Below, piece after piece: positions 33,227 to 41,910 of a stretch of DNA of 64,000 bases. The translations under genes and the position numbers were made by a program. The notes under the pieces were generated by a model, which had not been told where the DNA came from, searched no databases, and saw nothing but the letters and a program-made list of their open reading frames with translations. Source of the stretch: Accumulibacter sp. (GTDB lineage: Bacteria > Pseudomonadota > Gammaproteobacteria > Burkholderiales > Rhodocyclaceae); the NCBI RefSeq assembly GCF_029255285.1, contig NZ_JAPUVI010000086.1, forward strand, positions 1 through 64,000, given 5' to 3'. Each line of letters opens with the position of its first letter. Within the stretch, counting starts at the first letter, position 1.

Positions 33227-33559
33227 ATGCCAGCGCCAGCCATTTATCCCGCACATGAACTGTCGCGCGCCACGCTCGATGCCTGCCAGGAAGCGACAGT
33301 GATCGAGTTCGGCGCCTCATGGTGCGGCCATTGCCGGGCCGCCCGGCCGCTGATCGACGAGGCACTGGCCAGGCATCCGCAGGTCGTTCACTTCAAGGTA
33401 GAAGATGGTCCGGGTCGCCGCCTGGGGCGCTCCTACCAGGTCAAGCTCTGGCCGACACTACTTTTTCTCCGCCAGGGCAAAGAGATGGCGCGCCTCGTTC
33501 GACCGCTCGACGCGAGCGCGATCGAACAGGCTCTGGCGCGGATCGCGACGGGCGAATGA
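33227..33559 (+). CDS. Thioredoxin family protein with CGHC active site
   Basis: The 110-residue single-domain thioredoxin fold has the active site W-C-G-H-C at residues 32-36. The cis-proline loop is in L-W-P-T-L-L-F-L-R, followed by G-K-E-M-A-R-L-V-R-P. It has no signal peptide, so it should act in the cytoplasm. The C-G-H-C motif is less common than C-G-P-C and raises the redox potential in model thioredoxins. The start at 33227 has GGAGAG upstream; the frame reaches 33173. It precedes the RND pump genes by 19 nt and is likely co-transcribed. Confidence 0.82.
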   Translation: MPAPAIYPAHELSRATLDACQEATVIEFGASWCGHCRAARPLIDEALARHPQVVHFKVEDGPGRRLGRSYQVKLWPTLLFLRQGKEMARLVRPLDASAIEQALARIATGE

Positions 33560-33578
33560 CGATCGCCGGCGACAGCAG

Positions 33579-34745
33579 GTGAGGAAGATAGGACGGACCG
33601 TCGTCGCCGTGCTGACGGCGCTTGGATTAGGCGCGTCCTATTGGTACCTCACCCACCGGCCAGCGGAAACGGCACCCGGCAAGGAGCCGCCGCCCGTCCC
33701 CGTACGGCTCTCGCGAGCGGTGGTCGAGAACATGCCAGTAATACTGGAAGTCATCGGCCGTGGCGAGGCTTATGAGAGCGTCAGCCTCAAGTCGCGGGTT
33801 GACGGACAGGTGGCCGCGGTGGTCTTTACCGAGGGGCAGCACGTCAGGCAGGGCGACGAGCTGATACGGCTCGATAAGGTCGATTTCACACTGCGCCTCC
33901 GGCAAGCGGAAGCCAATGTGGCGCGCGACGAAGCACAACTCGGCAAAGCGCGGGCCGACACGACGCGTTACATGGCTCTGCGTGATCGCGGTTTCGTGTC
34001 CGAAGAGAAGGTCAATGAGATGCGCACCAGCGAGGCGGTGGTCGGCGCCGCGCTACGCGCCGATCGGGCCGCACTCGATCTGGCGCGGTCGCAACTTTCC
34101 TACACCAGCCTGCGCGCGCCGTTTGCCGGCGTCGTCGGCGCCCGACTGGTCTCTCCCGGCGCCGCGGTGAAGGCCAACGACACGGTCCTCGCCGTGATCA
34201 ACCGTGTGCGCCCGCTTTACGTCAGCTTTTCCGTTCCCGAAAAGCACCTGCCCCGCCTGCGCGCCGCGATGGCACAGGAAGACTCCGGCTGTCGTGGCTG
34301 TCTGAAGGTCAGCGTCGGACTGCCGGGTGACCGGACTCGGCAATTCGAGGGGGAAGCGCGTTTCATCGACAACGCCGTCGACGTGGCCACCGGCACCATC
34401 CAGCTGAAGGCCGTGCTTGACAATCGGAACGAGGCGCTGACCCCGGGACAGTTCCTCAACGTCGGCCTGACGCTGGACACTCTGCGCGCCGCGGTCGTCG
34501 TGCCGAACGAAGCCGTACAGCAGGGCCCCGACGGACCGTTGGTCTTTGTCGTCAATGCGCAGCGGACGGTCGAGGTGCGCAAGGTCGAAGTGGTCACCAG
34601 CAGCGGGGGCCTGACGGCCGTCACGCGGGGCGTTCAAGCCGGAGAGAACGTCGTCACCGATGGTCACCTTCGCCTCTCGCCCGGTGCCACGGTCCAGGCG
34701 AAGGAAGGCGCTACGGGCGTGCCACTCGCCGAACAGGGGAAATAG
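33579..34745 (+). CDS. RND efflux periplasmic adaptor (membrane fusion protein)
   Basis: The 388-residue protein has a single N-terminal anchor helix (V-V-A-V-L-T-A-L-G-L-G-A-S) instead of a lipobox. The lipoyl halves are in S-R-V-D-G-Q-V and Y-T-S-L-R-A-P-F-A-G-V-V-G. A coiled-coil hairpin lies between residues about 95 and 165, followed by a beta-barrel and a membrane-proximal domain. This is the HlyD/AcrA family, most like MdtA. It links the inner-membrane RND pump to an outer-membrane channel. The start is GTG at 33579 with only a weak Shine-Dalgarno, chosen because it begins just before the anchor helix. Confidence 0.88.
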   Translation: MRKIGRTVVAVLTALGLGASYWYLTHRPAETAPGKEPPPVPVRLSRAVVENMPVILEVIGRGEAYESVSLKSRVDGQVAAVVFTEGQHVRQGDELIRLDKVDFTLRLRQAEANVARDEAQLGKARADTTRYMALRDRGFVSEEKVNEMRTSEAVVGAALRADRAALDLARSQLSYTSLRAPFAGVVGARLVSPGAAVKANDTVLAVINRVRPLYVSFSVPEKHLPRLRAAMAQEDSGCRGCLKVSVGLPGDRTRQFEGEARFIDNAVDVATGTIQLKAVLDNRNEALTPGQFLNVGLTLDTLRAAVVVPNEAVQQGPDGPLVFVVNAQRTVEVRKVEVVTSSGGLTAVTRGVQAGENVVTDGHLRLSPGATVQAKEGATGVPLAEQGK

Positions 34746-34754
34746 GGGTCGCGA

Positions 34755-37700
34755 GTGCAGCTTGCCGAACTCTGCATTCGCCGTCCGGTCATGACGACGC
34801 TGCTGATCGCGGCGCTGGTCATTTTCGGCGTCATTGCCTATCGCGCGCTGCCCGTATCCGAATTGCCGAGCGTCGATTTTCCGACCATTTCGGTCACCGC
34901 CAACCTGCCGGGCGCGTCGCCGGAAACGATGGCCGCGGCGGTGGCGACTCCACTCGAGAGTCAGTTTTCGACGATCGCCGGCCTCGATTCGATGACCTCG
35001 ACCAGCGCCCAGGGATCGACCTCGATCACTCTGCAGTTCACCCTCGACCGCAATATCGACGCCGCGGCGCAGGACGTCCAGTCGGCGATCTCCGCGGCGC
35101 TGCGCAAACTGCCACCGAACCTGCCTTCTCCTCCCTCGTTCCGGAAAGTCAATCCGGCCGACTCGCCCATTTTCTACGTCGCCTTGTCGTCGGCCACCCT
35201 GCCTTTGCCGATCGTCGATGAGTACGCCCAGACGCAACTCGCGCAACGGCTGTCGACCATACCGGGGGTCGCGCAGGTGCAGGTTTTCGGCGCGCAGAAG
35301 TACGCTGTACGCATCCGCGCCAATCCCGACCAGCTGGCGGCCCGCGGAATGGGGATCGACGAACTGCAGCAGGCCGTCGCTCAGGCCAATGTCAATCAAC
35401 CCGTGGGGATGTTCGACGGCAGTCGGCAGACCTTCGCCATCAAGGACAACGGTCAGCTTTCCGACGCCGCCGCCTATCGACCGCTGATCGTCGCCTGGCG
35501 CAATGGTGCGCCAGTTCGGCTGCAAGACGTGGCGACGCCGATCGACAGCGTCGAGAATAACAAGATCGCCAGCTGGAACGTCGACAAACGAGCGATCGTC
35601 CTCGCCATTCAGCGCCAGCCGGGTGCCAACACGATCGAGACGGTCGATGCAATACGCAAAATCCTGCCGGGCTTCAAGGCAAAACTGCCGGCGGCGATCG
35701 ACATGAACATTCTCTACGATCGCAGCCTGTCGATCCGCGACTCGATAGACGACGTTCAGTTCACGCTCGTGCTGGCCAGCTTCCTCGTCCTCGTGGTGAT
35801 TCTGCTCTTCCTGCGCAACCTTTCGGCGACCCTGATCCCCAGCCTCGCACTGCCGATTTCCGTGATCGGCACCTTCGCCGCCATGCAGCTTCTCGGCTAC
35901 AGCCTGGACAATCTCTCGCTGCTCGCCCTGACGCTGGCTGTCGGCTTCGTCGTCGACGATGCGATCGTCATGCTGGAGAACATCGTCAGACACCTCGAGG
36001 CGGGCGAGCCACCTTTCGAAGCCGCGATCAAGGGCGCACGGGAAATCGGCTTCACGATCATCTCGATGACCCTCTCGCTGGTGGCCGTGTTCATCCCGGT
36101 GTTGTTCATGGGCGGAATCGTCGGACGCCTGCTGCACGAGTTCGCCGTAACCATTTGCGTTGCCATCCTGGTTTCCGGCTTCGTCTCCCTGACGCTGACG
36201 CCGATGCTTTGCAGCCGTTATCTCAAACCCGTCGAGTTGGCCGGACATGGGCGCCTGTTCAAGGCTTTCGAGAGCTTTTTCGCCGCCTTGCTAAGGGCTT
36301 ACGAGCGCAGCCTGGGCTGGGCGATGAGCCGGCCGAAGCTCATCCTGGCCAGCCTGGCGGCCAGCCTGGCGCTGACCGTCGTCATGTTCGCCGTGGTGCC
36401 GAAGGACTTCATTCCGAGCGGCGACAGCGGCCGTCTCATAGCTTTCACCGAGGGCGCGCAGGACGCTTCGTTTGCCTCGATGGTCGAACACCAGCGGGCA
36501 CTGGCCGAGATCGTCGCCAAAGACCCGAACATTCGTTCGTTCATGTCGTCGGTCGGAGCCGGGGGAATCCGGCCGACATCGAATACCGGAACGATTTTCA
36601 TGCTCCTCAAACCGCGCGAAGAACGCGAGCTGACGCCCGACGAAATCATCCAGGAACTGCGACCGAAACTGGCGGCGGTGCCCGGAATCAAGGTTTACCT
36701 GCAGAACCCGCCAGTCATCCGCATCGGCGGGCAGATCACGGCGGCGCAATATCAATATACGCTGCAGGACACCGACCTCGATGAGCTCTACCAGTGGACG
36801 CACACCCTGCTCGGCCGGATTCGGCAGTTGCCGGGGTTTGTCGATGTCACCAGCAATCTCAACAACCTCAGCCCGGTGGTCGCGCTCGATATCGACCGCG
36901 ACAAGCTGTCCTCCCTCGGCCTGAGCTTCGCCCAGGTCGAGGATGCCCTGCAGAGTGCTTTCAGCGCGCGCCAGATATCGACGATCTACGGCGCGACCAA
37001 CCAATATCAGGTGATTCTCGAAGTCGCGCCCGATTACCAGGCCGATCCGGCGATGCTTTCGCGCCTCTACGTTCGCGCTACCGGCGGCAAGCTGGTGCCG
37101 CTCGAGACAGTGGCTTCGATCAGCCGCAAGACGCAGGCGTTGACCGTCAACCACCAGGGGCAATTGCCGTCCGTCACCATTTCGTTCAACCTTTTGCCGG
37201 GCGTCTCGCTCGGCGAGGCGGTCGACCGCATCCAGGCGCTGGAGAGCGAGCTGAGCTTGCCGGTGTCGCTGAACACGAGCCTGCAGGGAACCGCGCAGGC
37301 TTTCCAGTCGTCGCTGCAAGGTCTGGGAATCCTGCTCTTGATCGCCGTTCTGGTCGTTTATCTGGTGCTCGGCATCCTCTACGAGAGTTTCGTTCACCCC
37401 CTGACGATCCTTTCGGGTTTGCCTGCCGCCGGTCTCGGAGCGCTGCTGACGCTGTGGTTGTTCAAGGTCGATCTGAGCCTCTACGCCTTCGTCGGCGTCA
37501 TCATGCTGATCGGCATCGTCAAGAAGAATGCCATCATGATCATTGACTTCGCCCTCGACCGGCAGCGCCGCTCCGGGATGCCGGCGCGGCAGGCGATCTC
37601 CGAAGCTTGCCTGATCCGTTTTCGACCGATCATGATGACCACCATGGCGGCGCTGGCCGGAACCTTGCCGATCGCACTCGGAATCGGCGCCGGCGCCGAG

Positions 37701-37847
37701 GTGCGCCGCCCGCTCGGCCTGGCCGTCGTCGGCGGATTGGTCCTTTCGCAGTTCCTGACTCTCTACCTGACGCCAGTGGTGTATCTCTACCTGGAACGTC
37801 TTGGCCAGTGGCGTTCCCGCCAGACGGCCCGCCACCGCCTGGTGTGA
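34755..37847 (+). CDS. RND efflux transporter permease (MdtB/MdtC-like)
   Basis: The 1030-residue pump has 12 membrane helices in two repeats with two large periplasmic porter regions. The N-terminus I-R-R-P-V-M-T-T-L-L and the TM4 proton-relay pair in G-F-V-V-D-D-A-I-V-M-L-E-N are typical of hydrophobe/amphiphile exporters. L-P-V-S-E-L-P-S-V-D-F-P-T-I suggests the MdtBC/MuxBC branch. Substrates cannot be read from the sequence. It begins with GTG ten bases after the adaptor stop. Only one pump gene is present, whereas MdtABC systems have two, and no outer-membrane channel gene follows, so a TolC-type partner must be supplied from elsewhere. Confidence 0.93.
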   Translation: MQLAELCIRRPVMTTLLIAALVIFGVIAYRALPVSELPSVDFPTISVTANLPGASPETMAAAVATPLESQFSTIAGLDSMTSTSAQGSTSITLQFTLDRNIDAAAQDVQSAISAALRKLPPNLPSPPSFRKVNPADSPIFYVALSSATLPLPIVDEYAQTQLAQRLSTIPGVAQVQVFGAQKYAVRIRANPDQLAARGMGIDELQQAVAQANVNQPVGMFDGSRQTFAIKDNGQLSDAAAYRPLIVAWRNGAPVRLQDVATPIDSVENNKIASWNVDKRAIVLAIQRQPGANTIETVDAIRKILPGFKAKLPAAIDMNILYDRSLSIRDSIDDVQFTLVLASFLVLVVILLFLRNLSATLIPSLALPISVIGTFAAMQLLGYSLDNLSLLALTLAVGFVVDDAIVMLENIVRHLEAGEPPFEAAIKGAREIGFTIISMTLSLVAVFIPVLFMGGIVGRLLHEFAVTICVAILVSGFVSLTLTPMLCSRYLKPVELAGHGRLFKAFESFFAALLRAYERSLGWAMSRPKLILASLAASLALTVVMFAVVPKDFIPSGDSGRLIAFTEGAQDASFASMVEHQRALAEIVAKDPNIRSFMSSVGAGGIRPTSNTGTIFMLLKPREERELTPDEIIQELRPKLAAVPGIKVYLQNPPVIRIGGQITAAQYQYTLQDTDLDELYQWTHTLLGRIRQLPGFVDVTSNLNNLSPVVALDIDRDKLSSLGLSFAQVEDALQSAFSARQISTIYGATNQYQVILEVAPDYQADPAMLSRLYVRATGGKLVPLETVASISRKTQALTVNHQGQLPSVTISFNLLPGVSLGEAVDRIQALESELSLPVSLNTSLQGTAQAFQSSLQGLGILLLIAVLVVYLVLGILYESFVHPLTILSGLPAAGLGALLTLWLFKVDLSLYAFVGVIMLIGIVKKNAIMIIDFALDRQRRSGMPARQAISEACLIRFRPIMMTTMAALAGTLPIALGIGAGAEVRRPLGLAVVGGLVLSQFLTLYLTPVVYLYLERLGQWRSRQTARHRLV

Positions 37848-37886
37848 GGCGGCGAACACGGCACGCCAGTCAGCATGCCGCGCGGG

Positions 37887-38876
37887 TCAGCGGTTGAGCG
37901 CTCCCATCATGTTCGCCGGGTAGCGCTCCCCGGCCGCCGCGTCGAGCGGGAACTCGGCGTCCAGCGCGCCTAGTTGCGCTGGCGAAAGGTGGACGGCGAG
38001 CGCGCCGGCATTCTCGTCGAGGTACTTGCGCCGCTTGGTGCCGGGGATCGCCACGATGTCTTCCCCTTGGGTGAGGAGCCAGGCAAGCGCGAGCTGTGCT
38101 GGTGTACAGCCGATCTCGCTGGCCAATGCTTTGACCTTGGCGACGAGGGCGAGGTTTCTGGCGAAGTTTTCGCCCTGAAAGCGCGGGCTCGACCGGCGGT
38201 AGTCGTCGGCCGCGAAATCCTCCGGTCGCGCGATCGCGCCGGTCAGAAAGCCCCGGCCAAGCGGGCTGTAAGACACGAAGCCGACGCCCAGCCTGCGGCA
38301 CGTGTCGAGAACGCCGGTCTCCGGGTCACGCGTCCACAGCGAATACTCGCTCTGCAGTGCGGTTACCGGGTGCTCCCGGTAGGCACGTTCCAGTGTCTCC
38401 GCCGACGCCTCGGAGAGCCCGATGTAGCGCACCTTGCCGGCGCGGACCAAGTCGGCCAGCGCGCCGACGGTTTCCTCGATCGGCACCTTGGGATCGACCC
38501 GATGCTGGTAGTAGAGGTCTATCGTCTCGACACCAAGGCGACGAAGGCTCCCTTCAATGGCGCCGCGGATGTATTCGGGGCGGCTGTCGAAACCGCGCAC
38601 CGACGGGTCGTCGGGGTCGCGCAGAATGCCGAATTTGGTGGCGATGAATACTTCGCTGCGCCGGCCTCGGATCGCCCGACCGACGAGTTGCTCGTTGGTG
38701 TGTGGCCCGTAGATGTCGGATGTGTCGAGAAAGTTGATGCCGAGATCCAGAGCGTGCTGTATGGTCGCGATCGATTCTTCATCGTCGCGCCCGGAATAGA
38801 AGTCGCTCATCCCCATGCAGCCCAGGCCGAGGGTCGAAACTCGCGGGCCGTCGCGGCCCAGTTGGCGTGTCTCCAT
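37887..38876 (-). CDS. Aldo/keto reductase
   Basis: The 329-residue (beta/alpha)8 NADPH-dependent oxidoreductase has the catalytic tetrad Asp51 and Tyr56 (F-L-D-T-S-D-I-Y-G), Lys81 (I-A-T-K-F-G) and His125 (Y-Y-Q-H-R-V-D). [13 protein letters not shown] marks the AKR13/IolS-like branch. It reduces aldehydes or ketones to alcohols; the substrate is unknown. The start ATG at 38876 begins the usual M-E-T-R-Q-L-G and has AGGAGA upstream, favoured over an in-frame ATG at 38915. Confidence 0.9.
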   Translation of the reverse strand: METRQLGRDGPRVSTLGLGCMGMSDFYSGRDDEESIATIQHALDLGINFLDTSDIYGPHTNEQLVGRAIRGRRSEVFIATKFGILRDPDDPSVRGFDSRPEYIRGAIEGSLRRLGVETIDLYYQHRVDPKVPIEETVGALADLVRAGKVRYIGLSEASAETLERAYREHPVTALQSEYSLWTRDPETGVLDTCRRLGVGFVSYSPLGRGFLTGAIARPEDFAADDYRRSSPRFQGENFARNLALVAKVKALASEIGCTPAQLALAWLLTQGEDIVAIPGTKRRKYLDENAGALAVHLSPAQLGALDAEFPLDAAAGERYPANMMGALNR

Positions 38877-39177
38877 CGATGTCCGTCTCCTGCAAGGAAA
38901 AGCCGAGCTTAGCACTTGGCGCGCGCCGGTGGCGGGACGTCCTCGACTTGCCCCGCGATATCAGCCCCGCATGAAGTTGCTGAAGCTGAAGCTTAGACAC
39001 TCGCCTTTCCCGCCGGCCCCGATTCTCGGGGCGGCGAAGGCTGGGAAATGCGACATAGGCGTTCTTGAGCGCCGGTCGATGCCAGGAAAGGCATCTCAGC
39101 ACGTCAAGGAAATGAGCCGTATCCGCATCCAGCAAGACCGGCATCAGCACGCGAAAGCATGTGGTCAATAATCGCAT
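38779..39177 (-). CDS. Doubtful small open frame, hypothetical
   Basis: A 132-codon frame starts at an ATG with GAGAGG six bases upstream and reads [19 protein letters not shown]. It has no recognisable domain. Its last 98 nt overlap the aldo/keto reductase start, where the composition becomes Arg/Pro-rich like an out-of-frame read. Only the first 75 or so codons could be genuine. I list it because of the good ribosome-binding site and because the surrounding 500 nt lack other genes. Confidence 0.2.
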   Translation of the reverse strand: MRLLTTCFRVLMPVLLDADTAHFLDVLRCLSWHRPALKNAYVAFPSLRRPENRGRRERRVSKLQLQQLHAGLISRGKSRTSRHRRAPSAKLGFSLQETDIDGDTPTGPRRPASFDPRPGLHGDERLLFRARR

Positions 39178-39275
39178 GTAGCGCCTCTCATTCAACGCCG
39201 AGAGGACGCGATGAAAACAGGACGAGGGCCAAAGGCAGCGATTCTTAACAGCAGGCGGGCAGGAAACTAGCGGTA

Positions 39276-39313
39276 AACAAAAGCCCCATTCCTTCTCAGG
39301 ATGGGGCTTTGGC
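39276..39313 (-). terminator. Terminator downstream of tRNA-Ser
   Basis: AAAGCCCCAT (39280-39289) and ATGGGGCTTT (39301-39310) form a ten-pair stem with an 11-base loop. On the minus strand it is followed by TGTTTA after the T-rich arm. It lies about 145 nt beyond the tRNA 3' end. Confidence 0.65.
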
Positions 39314-39454
39314 GTGCTTACCGAGTCGTTTACCGCTCTGCATCGTTCTCGGCGATGACGGGGTCGCTGATTTCAACCCGGCACGTGGTCAGTTGCAGGG
39401 CTTTTCCATACTTGCTATGCACCGCCCAGGACTGCCACAAGTAGTTGTTTTTAC

Positions 39455-39542
39455 TGGCGGAGGCGGTGAGATTCGAACTCACGAACGGTTGCCCGTTGCC
39501 GGTTTTCAAGACCGGTGCAATCGACCACTCTGCCACACCTCC
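39455..39542 (-). tRNA. tRNA-Ser (anticodon UGA)
   Basis: The minus-strand sequence starts GGAGGTG and ends CGCCTCC-G-CCA, a seven-pair acceptor stem with an encoded CCA. The anticodon arm CCGGT-CTTGAAA-ACCGG places UGA in the loop. A long variable arm (CAACGGGCAACCGTT region) marks a class II tRNA, and the T arm reads GTGAG-TTCGAAT-CTCAC. It reads UCN codons, chiefly UCA. Confidence 0.95.
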
Positions 39543-39573
39543 AACAGCCTGCCGGGAGTCGGGAAACTTTCGG

Positions 39574-39579
39574 ATGATA
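39574..39579 (-). promoter_or_regulatory. Possible extended -10 box of tRNA-Ser
   Basis: On the minus strand TGC-TATCAT gives an extended -10 element about 32 nt upstream of the mature tRNA 5' end. The -35 position (GGCTCG) is weak. Confidence 0.35.
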
Positions 39580-39643
39580 GCACGGCGACCGCTCTTCGAG
39601 CCGCGCTACTCAGGGACCAGCGCGTGGCAAGCGCTATTCGGCA

Positions 39644-39672
39644 TTGCAACTTTTCCCTTGCTTGGCTAGTCT
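39644..39672 (+). promoter_or_regulatory. Candidate sigma-70 promoter of the BAX-inhibitor-like gene
   Basis: TTGCAA (39644-39649) and TAGTCT (39667-39672) are separated by 17 nt. They would start transcription about 33 nt before the ATG. Confidence 0.4.
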
Positions 39673-39712
39673 TAGCGGCGTAGTCGTACTTCAACTCAAG
39701 GAGGAACACGCA

Positions 39713-40405
39713 ATGCAACCCCAGTATCAGATGACCAACACGGCAACTCGGGAGCTGACGCTGCAGCAGAACAGGGTTCTGCGCAACACGTTCATGCTGC
39801 TCGCCTTGACCATGGTGCCGACCGTCGTCGGCGCACTCCTCGGCGTCCAGTTGCAGTTTTCTTTCTTCGCCGGCAGCCCGTTCCTGTCTTTCGTGCTGTT
39901 TCTCGGCATCGCCTTCGGCTTCATGTGGGGTATCGAGCGCACCAAGGATAGCGCCATGGGCGTCGCCCTGCTGCTCGGCTTTACGTTCTTCATGGGCTTG
40001 ATGCTGTCGCGCATCCTGCAGGTGGCGCTAGGCTTCAGCAACGGAGGCAGCTTGATCGCCATGGCGGCCGGCGGAACCGGGGTGATCTTCTTCACGCTCG
40101 CCGGTGTGGCTACGGTGACCAAGAAGGATTTCAGCTTCCTGGGCAAGTTCCTGTTCATCGGTATGGTTGTCGTCTTGTTGGCGGCGGTGGCCAACATCTT
40201 CTTCCAGATCCCGGCTCTGTCGCTGACCATTTCGGCGCTCGCGGTGATGGTCTTCTCGGCCTACATCCTCTACGACATCAGCCGGATCGTCACCGGTGGC
40301 GAAGACAACTATATTTCGGCGACCCTCGCGGTGTACCTCGACATCTACAATGTCTTCGTCAGCCTGCTCAACCTCCTGATGGTGTTCAGCGGCGATCGAG
40401 ACTGA
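39713..40405 (+). CDS. BAX inhibitor-1/YccA family membrane protein
   Basis: The 230-residue protein has about seven membrane helices. It has the family C-terminal segment S-A-Y-I-L-Y-D-I-S-R-I-V, whose Asp residues form the proposed pH-gated calcium-leak site, and ends with Y-L-D-I-Y-N-V-F-V-S-L-L-N-L. YccA in E. coli modulates FtsH proteolysis. The ATG at 39713 has AAGGAGG eight bases upstream, clearly better than the earlier in-frame ATG at 39644. It forms a single-gene unit with its own terminator. Confidence 0.93.
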   Translation: MQPQYQMTNTATRELTLQQNRVLRNTFMLLALTMVPTVVGALLGVQLQFSFFAGSPFLSFVLFLGIAFGFMWGIERTKDSAMGVALLLGFTFFMGLMLSRILQVALGFSNGGSLIAMAAGGTGVIFFTLAGVATVTKKDFSFLGKFLFIGMVVVLLAAVANIFFQIPALSLTISALAVMVFSAYILYDISRIVTGGEDNYISATLAVYLDIYNVFVSLLNLLMVFSGDRD

Positions 40406-40428
40406 CCGCTTCCCGACCTTTGGTCGAG

Positions 40429-40457
40429 AGGGGTGGCCGGCGGCCACCCCTTTTTAT
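40429..40457 (+). terminator. Rho-independent terminator after the BAX-inhibitor-like gene
   Basis: GGGGTGGCC and GGCCACCCC form a nine-pair stem with a short loop, followed by TTTTTATT. It lies 25 nt past the stop codon and overlaps the very end of the convergent ArnD-like gene. Confidence 0.85.
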
Positions 40458-41341
40458 TGGTCCCTTTCGCCCTCGAGAAAACTCTTCCCCTGTAGCAGGC
40501 GAGGTCCCGTGCGGCCTGGGACGCCGGCGAAGACGACAGCGTGACGGGGCAGCTGCGCAATGTTGCGAGCCGCCAGCACGTCTCGCAGGGCGATCAGTTG
40601 GTGGCCTCTTTGCTGCCACTCGGCGAGGAGGAGTTCGAATGCGCTGCGGAACCGGATTCCCTCCAGTTCGGCACGCAAGGTGAAGACATGGTCACCTCGT
40701 ATCCTGGCGGAAAGCTCCAGAATCCGTTCGACCGCCTGCTCAGCCGACGCGGCCCCGGTGAGCAGCAACTCGTCGAGCGTCGGCAGGGTCGTGGGGACTT
40801 GGGGGCAGCGGACGATTTCGCCGTCTATGACCGGAAAGAAGGGATACTTTCCGCGGCAATCGCTGGCATAGCCGAATCCCAGGCGTTGCGTGAGACGCAA
40901 GGCATGGCGGCTCATCCGCCAACCGGCGGCGCCGTGCGCCGTCGCCGGTTGGCCAAAAATCGCCTCGAAACGCCGCCAGGCATGCGTCATTTCGACCTCG
41001 ATCCAGGGATTGTCGGCTGACAGCACCTTGTCTTCCCAGAGGACGCGATTCCAGGCGTGTATGGCCACCTCGAAACCCGCGTCGCGCGCTTGACGCATGA
41101 TGTCCGCGGCGCGCGTGCCGATATCGGGAGCCGGCAGGATCAATCCATCAAGGCGGGCGGAGAAGTCGTAGTAACGGCAGGGCGAGGACTGGCGCGCTTC
41201 GCGCCCGCTGCAGTCCGGGCCAAGCGAAAAGAAGAAGGTCGCCGACGCTCCGAGCCGCGGCAACAGTTCCAGGAGGAAGGGAACGCCGACGAGCGTCCCG
41301 CGGCAGGTGTCTACGTCGATCTTGAGGGCGATGCGCTTCAT
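40454..41341 (-). CDS. ArnD-like polysaccharide deacetylase family protein with altered metal site
   Basis: The 295-residue protein resembles ArnD, the deformylase of undecaprenyl-phosphate-formamido-arabinose. It starts A-L-K-I-D-V-D-T-C-R-G-T, then T-F-F-F-S-L-G-P-D, A-A-G-W-R-M-S, S-D-C-R-G and Q-V-P-T-T-L-P-T-L-D-E. In ArnD the second NodB motif reads H-A-W-D-H. Here it is H-A-W-N-R, so the second metal-binding His is Arg and the Asp is Asn. The activity is therefore uncertain. No other arn genes are adjacent. The 3' end overlaps the convergent terminator. Confidence 0.78.
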   Translation of the reverse strand: MKRIALKIDVDTCRGTLVGVPFLLELLPRLGASATFFFSLGPDCSGREARQSSPCRYYDFSARLDGLILPAPDIGTRAADIMRQARDAGFEVAIHAWNRVLWEDKVLSADNPWIEVEMTHAWRRFEAIFGQPATAHGAAGWRMSRHALRLTQRLGFGYASDCRGKYPFFPVIDGEIVRCPQVPTTLPTLDELLLTGAASAEQAVERILELSARIRGDHVFTLRAELEGIRFRSAFELLLAEWQQRGHQLIALRDVLAARNIAQLPRHAVVFAGVPGRTGPRLLQGKSFLEGERDQ

Positions 41342-41392
41342 CGTGCCGAGCCCGACGGGTGACGCCTGGTCGCCGACGACGGGTGGTGGCCG

Positions 41393-41764
41393 TCAGACAA
41401 GGAGCAGGCCGACAGCGACCTTGCGGCCTTCACCCACCAGGACGTTGTAAGTCCGGCAGGCCGCCGGCAAATCCATCACCTCCAGCCCTTTCTGGCGCCG
41501 CACCAAGGGTTGCAGCAACTCGGGGCTCGGGAAGCGAAGGCGGTCGCCGGTCCCCAGCAGGACGATTTCGGCATCGAGCGAGGCGAGCCATTCGATGTCA
41601 GCGATGGACAGCGTTTCGAAGGTCGCTTGCGTCCAGTCCGGGATCAGACGATCGGGCAGTACCGCCAGGTTGCCGGTGTGGCGGACGCCGTTTACGCTGA
41701 CATAGCCGGCACCGTAGGCGGAAAAGGTGTTCAGGCCAACGCTGCTGTCGAGCTGCAGTTTCAT
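41393..41764 (-). CDS. Mth938-like (DUF498/NDUFAF3 family) protein
   Basis: The 123-residue single-domain protein has the family pattern F-S-A-Y-G-A-G-Y-V-S-V-N-G near the start and W, D, E-I-V-L-L-G-T-G and N-V-L-V-G-E-G-R-K-V-A-V-G-L-L later. The mitochondrial homologue NDUFAF3 helps assemble respiratory complex I; the bacterial role is not settled. In Betaproteobacteria the gene usually sits divergently from alaC, as here. Confidence 0.85.
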   Translation of the reverse strand: MKLQLDSSVGLNTFSAYGAGYVSVNGVRHTGNLAVLPDRLIPDWTQATFETLSIADIEWLASLDAEIVLLGTGDRLRFPSPELLQPLVRRQKGLEVMDLPAACRTYNVLVGEGRKVAVGLLLV

Positions 41765-41910
41765 GAAAATTGCGGTGCACAGGACGTTAAAGTAGGATTA
41801 TAGCTTTTTTGCTGCAGCCGTTCAGAGTCGGATATCTCGTCGTCGCCGCCCCGCGCCGCGTGTTTGTCGTTTGCCCGACCACTGTCACGATCCTTTTCCG
41901 AGCACCCGCC

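Noticed and set aside
32914-33258. A 114-codon plus-strand frame upstream of the thioredoxin gene
   Set aside because: Composition is that of random GC-rich sequence, no known motif, and it overlaps the well-supported thioredoxin start.
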